Source: Heracleum sosnowskyi (taxonomy: Eukaryota > Streptophyta > Magnoliopsida > Apiales > Apiaceae). Taken from it: a stretch of DNA of 64,000 nucleotides. The stretch covers positions 134,671,228 through 134,735,227 of the forward strand of contig CM061235.1 of the NCBI GenBank assembly GCA_030848705.1. The letters run 5' to 3'. This document shows positions 58,270 to 64,000 of this stretch, in pieces. Numbering within the stretch: the first letter of the stretch is position 1; each line of letters begins with the position of its first letter. Made by a program: the position numbers and the translations under genes. Below the pieces are notes generated by a model, which saw only the letters and a list, made by a program, of their open reading frames with translations, made no database searches and was not told the origin of the DNA.

Positions 58270-59999
58270 TTTAGAACCAATTACCCTAAAACACATTATA
58301 AATTTTTTCTAACAAAGTCCCTTCTTTTCTAAATATATCACGAAAATTTGTCTTTTTCAATTTACTTTTTTTATTTTTCTAACTAAAATTCAATTTTTTC
58401 CAAAAATATCATAGGAAACCTTTTACTTATTTATTTTAAAACGAATTTAAATACTTTTAATTATTAAATTTTAAAACCTCATTTTCCAAAAATATGAAGG
58501 ACATTTACCTTTTTAAACTAAATATATGTTACATTTTTTTATTTTTTCTTACTAAAACCCCTCATTTTCCAAAAATATAACGGGCAAACCATTATTTATT
58601 TATTTTAAAATCTTTTTTAATGTTTTTAATTAATTAAAAATATTTAACTATTTTAACATGCCTTCTTTTTTTTTAACAAATACAATTAATAAAATATTAA
58701 AAATATAATAATATAATAATAATTAACAATCCGTGCATGACACGAGTTTTAAGATAGTATTATATAATAGACGAAACATTAAAAGTTTGGTTGGTTGGTA
58801 TGGTACGTTGTGATTTAATTTACTTAATTGCCCTTAACTGTATTTTGTGTTTTTACTTAATTAACATTACTTATTTATAGAAATATATTATTAAATAATA
58901 ATATTACTTATTTATAACCAATTACCGTTTTTTACCTAAAATACATTATTTTTTCTAACAAATTCCCCTAATTTTTCAAACATGACAATTACCTTTTTTA
59001 ACTAAAACATGTTAGTTTTTCTATTTTTCCTTACTAAAACCCCTCATTTTCCAAAAATATCATGGACAAACCTTTAGTTATTTATTTTTAAACATATAAT
59101 ATTATAATTATTTTTTAAAAATTAAAAGTTTGGTACGTTGTGATTTTACTTAATTGTCCTTAACTATATTTCATATTTTTACTTAATTAACCTTACTTAT
59201 TTATAGAAATATATTATTAAATAATAATAGTACCTATTTATAACCAATTACCTTTTTTCCCTAAAATACATTATTTTTTTCTAACAAATTCCCCTGATTT
59301 TTCAAACATTGCAATTACCTTTTTTAACTAAAACATGTTAGTTTTTATATTTTTCGTTACTAAACCCCTTATTTTCCAAAAATATCACGGACAAACCTTT
59401 AGTTATTTATTTTTAAACCTATAATATTATAATTATTTTTTAAAAATTTACCTATTTTAACATGTCTACTTATTTTTCTTAACAAATGCAATCACCAAGA
59501 ATATTAAAATATAAATAATCAAATACCTATTTATAACCAATTACTCTAAAACACATTATAGATTTTTTCTAACAAAATCTCTTTTTTCTAAATATATCAC
59601 GGGAAATTATCTTTTTCAATTTACTTTTTCAATTTTTCTCACTAAAATTCATTTTTTTTCAAAAATATCATAGTAAACCTTTTATTATTTATTTTTAAAC
59701 GAATTTAAATACTTTTAATTATTTTATTTTAAAATCTCATTTTCCAAAAATATCACGGGCATTTACCTTTTTAAACTAAATATATGTTACATTTTTTATT
59801 TTTTCTTATTAAAACTCCACATTTTCCAAAATTATAACGGGCAAATCCTTACTTATTTGTTTTAATTTTTTTAATTAATTAAAAGTATTTAGCTATTTTA
59901 ACATGCCTACTTATTTTTTTAACAAATACAATTAATGAAATATTAAAAATATAATAATAAAATAATAATTAACAATCTGTGCATCGGGTTTTAAGCTAG
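58270..59999 (+). mobile_element. Helitron-like non-autonomous copies ending CTAG
   Basis: A first 3' end is seen at about 58737-58765 (CCGTGCATGACACGAGTTTTAAGATAG, decayed). It is followed directly by TATTATATAATAGACGAAACATT, similar to a Helitron 5' end. A second 3' end is AATCTGTGCATCGGGTTTTAAGCTAG, ending at 59999 and followed by T. The interior consists of repeated CCAAAAATATCACGG, TTACCTTTTTTAACTAAAAC and CCTTACTTATTTATAG blocks. No Rep/helicase gene. Confidence 0.55.
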
Positions 60000-61065
60000 T
60001 TATATAATTAAAGATGATTTCAATTATTAAATTTCTAAAATTATATTTGTGCTTGCTTTTGGATGATGTGAGCTGCAAATATGGTTGCAAAATATTTTTA
60101 TATTTTATATATTACATTTAACGATTTTCATCTAATTATTTTAAGATCTAATAGTTTTTTGTTGTTTATATGACCAAAATTTAAAATATAAAACAATATG
60201 ATTATAATCAATAATATTAATATTTCAAACTTTATTATTACAATTTACATTTTTTACCAACTAATTCTGAATATTTATATTAATTTACATTAAAGGTGAA
60301 ATATGTTTATAAATAATCACCTTTATGTTAAAAAATAAAATTGAACAATTTTAATGGCTATCTTTTTTATTTGGGAATTAGTTGAACTAATCCATTTATT
60401 CCTTATTAACATGTTAGTTAAAAACACTCATAAAATTGGATTTTTCGCTTAATACAATTCTCATTGGTTTACTTTTAAAACAAAAAATTTAAGTCTCTAT
60501 TTCAGTAAATGAGTTCTTTTTTTTATCATGTTTCTTCACAATTAGTGAAAATTCATTATTCTAATAGTAAAAATGACTTTGTTTATTTTATTTTATGAAT
60601 AATTATAATAGAATATATCTTTATACAATTGTAAATAATGGAAAAAGTTCAATATAAACCCTTAAAACTAATAAAAGTACATGATCTACTATTTATCCTA
60701 AGTTTAAGATATAACATTTGATAAAATCCTTTATATAATATATTTTTTGTTAATATTAGATCCAACCGTTTACCAAAATTTGGATAAAATATCTTAATAT
60801 TTAGGGGTACTCATAAGAAAAAATTATTCATCATATATTTCTTGATATGGATGATAGTTTTTAATGGACACATAAAAAAGAACGAAATAAGTATTTAGAT
60901 CTTTATTCTTATTTTTCAAAGTGATATATAGGGGTACTTTGCACATCTATTTTTTCTTAATATGCATGATCTTTTTAAGATGAAAAAATATTGGTGGATC
61001 TAAATAGTCTTTTAGATTTAAATAATTGTTAATTTATGTGAAAACTCTTTAATCTTAATATTGCT
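60000..61065. other. AT-rich intergenic DNA
   Basis: No open frame of interest, no inverted or direct repeat with clear ends. Very low GC. Confidence 0.5.
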
Positions 61066-62316
61066 TGAGAATCAACACCTAGAGGGGAGGGGTGAATAGG
61101 TGTTATGACTAACAATGACCGATTTTAATTATTACCAAGTTATGTGACTGAAAAAGCAAAAATCAGTCTGTTTTGCTGTCTGGCAGCTTACTGAGTTCAC
61201 AGAATGTAAAGTGGCAGCTAGCTACGTTGCTCAATGCAGTATAGAAAATATGCAGAAAATAAAGAACACACAGCAATTTTAGCCAGGTTCGACCCCTATC
61301 TCCTATAGGTCTACGTCCTGGTCCTCTACCAACACGGCAAAGGAATATATTATTGATCAAAGTGAATTACAACTACACAATACAATAATATATCTCCCTG
61401 ATCTCCCTGTTACTGTTTGCAGCTTGCTGAAACGCCTTGTTCCTTGAACACAGCTCTCTAAGTACTATACTAAACCAAGTATAAACTCCTCTAGCTATCA
61501 AGTTCCTTGAACCCTTGTTTCCCAAGCTTACAAAACCAGCAACTACCAACTTACAAGTTGAACAATACAAGTATAATCAATTACAATTGAAACTATGAAC
61601 TCTAATTCAAGATATAAGATGTAATATATATTAGAGCTCAAAAGTATATGAAAGATATATCAAATCAGTTTGTAAAACACTTGTGTTTTCTTGTGAATGT
61701 AGTCCAACAGCTAGAATGAAAACAACACAAGTCTTTTTATAATGAAACAATGATTTTGAATTAATCGATCAACAACTAACGGTCTTGACTACCAAGTCTC
61801 ACGTATTTTGTTCTTTGATTAATTCAAACCAACGTTCATGAAATCAACGTTCAGAAATCAGAAACCAGATGAGTTAGAGAAGGAACGTTAAGAAAGACAA
61901 ATTCAATCTGGTTTGAAAAGCCCATAAAATAATAGAAGTTGTTAGATTGGAAACAACGTATATCAACTTCCTTTATTTTAGGAACTATATATATATATAA
62001 TATATTTGAAAATATTTGAGCCCATATATATATATATACCTTATATATCAGATAGAGTCCTTACAAAACGTTTTCTAGAAAATTTCCTATAAATTAGGAA
62101 TGAAACTCTATCTGCTGGAAGTGATGCCAGCTTGCTGCCTGCATACAAAATTTCTCTGCCAGCTTGCTACCTGCATAGAAAATTAGTCTGCCAGCTAGCT
62201 GCTACAACATGTTTTGTTAGAAAAATACATAGCTTTTATTTCCTGCAAAACCATGTTAGTATAATACACTTAACCCAGCTTGCTGTTAGTGTTATCATCA
62301 AAATATCAGGGTTTCA
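61066..62316 (-). repeat. 3' LTR of an LTR retrotransposon (SIRE-like Copia), about 1.25 kb
   Basis: On the minus strand the segment begins TGAAACCCTGATATTTTGAT directly after a purine tract. Near its end it has CACCTATTCACCCCTCCCCT then CTAGGTGTTGATTCTCA. A start of the TTTTGATGATAACA type and the CACCCC...CTAGGTG string near the end are usual in SIRE/Maximus Copia LTRs. A repeated CTGCCAGCTTGCTGCCTGCAT unit lies at about 62126-62210. The exact left end is uncertain by a few bases. The other LTR is outside the window. Confidence 0.6.
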
Positions 62317-62330
62317 ATCTCCCCCTTTTT
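62317..62330 (-). other. Polypurine tract before the 3' LTR
   Basis: On the minus strand AAAAAGGGGGAGAT directly precedes the LTR start. Two further tracts, at about 62364-62374 (GAGGGGGAGAATT) and 62610-62621 (TTAAGGGGGAG), lie between the ORF and the LTR. Repeated GGGGGAG tracts are often seen there in large Copia elements. Confidence 0.7.
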
Positions 62331-62638
62331 GATGATTACACAACAATTTTAGGAAAAGAATAATTCTCCCCCTCAATCTAATAATCCTGTACCAAAATAT
62401 TTATCTAACAGATATGCATTTCAACTAAGATAAATAAAGCCATTAGTTCACATAAACCAACTTAAATTACCAAGTTGTACCAGCAATTAGTTTTAACTGC
62501 ATAAACCAGCAGTACCCCATAACAAAACATATAAGTTCAAATAACAACCACATAAGTTCAAAACATGTTCAATAACCCATAAATTACCCAGAAAATCCTA
62601 AAATTTAACTCCCCCTTAATCATAAAAAGAAGAAAAAC

Positions 62639-64000
62639 TTAGGCATCCATTTTATCATCATCCTCCTCAGTTCCATCAGCAACAGCATAATCCTGAGCAA
62701 TATCAGCAACCAAGGTCTTGGCAGCATCCAGAGTAGCATCCACAGCAGTTGAAGTCATAGCAGCATTCTGATGAGAGGTATGAGCAGGAGAACCAGATTC
62801 TGCAACAGTAGCAGCAAACGCACAAAAACGAGAAGACGACTTTGACCCAATAATCAAATCTCGAAGAAACCTTATTTCATCAGTCATGACATCAAGTCGA
62901 GTATGAACAGCTTTGAAAGACTCACGAACGTCATCCATAAAAACTGCCATTTCAACCTCGTGAACATCAAGCTTATCAGAATCAACAGGAGTTGGTTGTG
63001 GAAGAGGTGGTGTTGGAATTGGCATTTGGACTAACGTACCATCATATTCCACTTTGAGATGAGACTGGAGAAGACTCTTTTGATCTAAAAATTCTGTGAC
63101 AACCTCTTTATCAGCCTCTCTTAGTGGTACACCATACCACTCAAACACTCGAGTTAATAACAATCCATAGGGTAAACCCGGTTGATTACCAGAATCAAAA
63201 ACATCCAACATATTCTTGATAATTAACCCAGACAGATCAAACTTACGACCGGACAACAGCATAGCAATAAGAGTAACATCTTGACCCGCAAAGTTTGAGC
63301 GACTGCCTAAACGAGGATTAATATTGGCTAAACCCACGCGAAACAATAAATGGGCCATCGGAGTCACAGATTTAGTAGTCGGAGAAGCATATTGCAATAA
63401 CCCATCAATATTACGAATGACTTTCAATTGATCTAAAGCAGAAAAACCCTCAATATCAACTGGACCCTTATTCGTACAAATAGACAGAGTAGATGGAGCA
63501 GAAATACCCAAAATATCATTTAGTGAATTTGCAGTTAACATTATCTTAGTTCCTCGAACATTTGACATGCAAACACCATTCTTCACAATATCCAAATTAG
63601 CATAAAATTCGTAAACACAATTAGGATAACAGTCGCGTGGCAAATCTTTTATGAATGAATCAAACCCTAACTGAGTAAAGAACTTAATCGCTCCACACTT
63701 ATGGTATGAATTACCTGCCAGAGGACGACCGGAGATGATTGTTCTGTCACCTAAACGAAATTTGTTAAACCGCACCTCGAGATCCTTGGAAACAAACGTG
63801 ATATCATACTTGGAGCGCTTGACTGAAGAACCGTCGCCATGACCAGAACGCTGTCCACCGGAAAATTCATCCCCACTGTCAAGTCGAACCGGAGAGAGGT
63901 AGACATCATCATCTTCATCAAACAATCGTTTATTTTTCCCTTTAGCCACCTTGGATTCAGCCGGAGTAAGAGCAGTAGAAGAAGCCTTTTTACCACGAGT
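62639..64000 (-). CDS. Retrotransposon-associated ORF, plant transposon protein-like, truncated by the window edge
   Basis: The minus-strand frame is open from the window edge to the stop at 62639 (at least 453 codons). The apparent start at 63949 is a GTG inside the frame, so the true start lies beyond 64000. A Lys/Arg-rich nuclear-signal-like start (AKGKNKRLF; VKRSKYDITF) is followed by a globular domain of about 250 residues with YPNCVYEFYANLDI, RGTKIMLTANSLNDILGI, PMAHLLFRVGLANINPR and LIIKNMLDVFD. This resembles the domain annotated as 'putative plant transposon protein'. A Pro-rich linker (MPIPTPPLPQPTPVDSDKLD), a probable coiled coil (VRESFKAVHTRLDVMTDEIR) and an Ala/Asp-rich acidic end follow. 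There is no membrane segment. It lies 0.3 kb upstream of the 3' LTR, the place where SIRE-type elements carry an extra ORF. The function is unknown. The frame is intact, unlike the other transposon genes here. Confidence 0.65.
   Translation of the reverse strand, partial: TRGKKASSTALTPAESKVAKGKNKRLFDEDDDVYLSPVRLDSGDEFSGGQRSGHGDGSSVKRSKYDITFVSKDLEVRFNKFRLGDRTIISGRPLAGNSYHKCGAIKFFTQLGFDSFIKDLPRDCYPNCVYEFYANLDIVKNGVCMSNVRGTKIMLTANSLNDILGISAPSTLSICTNKGPVDIEGFSALDQLKVIRNIDGLLQYASPTTKSVTPMAHLLFRVGLANINPRLGSRSNFAGQDVTLIAMLLSGRKFDLSGLIIKNMLDVFDSGNQPGLPYGLLLTRVFEWYGVPLREADKEVVTEFLDQKSLLQSHLKVEYDGTLVQMPIPTPPLPQPTPVDSDKLDVHEVEMAVFMDDVRESFKAVHTRLDVMTDEIRFLRDLIIGSKSSSRFCAFAATVAESGSPAHTSHQNAAMTSTAVDATLDAAKTLVADIAQDYAVADGTEEDDDKMDA

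Noticed and set aside
61163..61570. 65-codon minus-strand ORFs in the right-hand LTR
   Set aside because: They fall within LTR sequence and show no protein family features.
63751..63996. 81-codon minus-strand ORF starting MVKRLLLLLLL
   Set aside because: It is an out-of-frame shadow of the large accessory ORF. The Leu run comes from a CTT/CTG-rich stretch read in the wrong frame.

Overview
The window is nuclear DNA from a flowering plant, most likely a eudicot. It is AT-rich, mostly non-coding and densely packed with plant-type transposons. The only recognisable host gene is a CYCLOIDEA/TB1-class TCP transcription factor. Family assignments come from motifs read by eye, because no database search was possible. 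The species cannot be fixed from the sequence.

Layout. 1-7.9 kb: old LTR-retrotransposon debris with a Mutator-like MITE (1745-1897), a probable solo Copia-type LTR (3533-4694) holding an array of TTCnnGAA motifs, and a degenerate hAT-like element (5388-6437) containing a PIF/Harbinger-like MITE (5861-6218). 8.0-9.4 kb: a 1.4-kb element with about 185-bp terminal inverted repeats that carries an intronless fragment of a CTL1-type choline-transporter-like gene (Pack-MULE-like). 9.45-16.98 kb: a complete but dead Ty3/Gypsy element of the Tat lineage, with two RNase H domains and a perfect 5-bp target duplication. 17-23 kb: the TCP gene (19078-20223, two exons) and its flanks. 23.1-24.4 kb: a hAT-like MITE and a two-level tandem repeat. 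24.4-34.7 kb: long intergenic DNA without convincing genes. 34.7-37.3 kb: Helitron-like pieces.

37.64-52.36 kb is one 14.7-kb CACTA (En/Spm) transposon with CACTACAACAAA ends and an AAC target duplication. Its TNP2-type transposase gene (minus strand) is split by an 8.4-kb Ty1/Copia element (40813-49215) with two 1,555-bp LTRs and a TGTGA target duplication. 52.7-60 kb: a Stowaway-like MITE, two direct copies of an unclassified 1.04-kb sequence, and Helitron-tail repeats. 61.07-64.0 kb: the 3' part of another LTR element, probably SIRE-like Copia, on the minus strand. It has a long intact ORF just upstream of its LTR that runs off the window.

Insertion order can be read in places. The Copia element entered the CACTA transposase gene. 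The PIF MITE entered the hAT-like element. The Tat element landed 13 bp beyond the end of the gene-capturing element. Nearly all transposon coding sequence is broken, so the TCP gene is the only likely functional host gene, and the terminal ORF at 62639-64000 is the only long intact transposon ORF.
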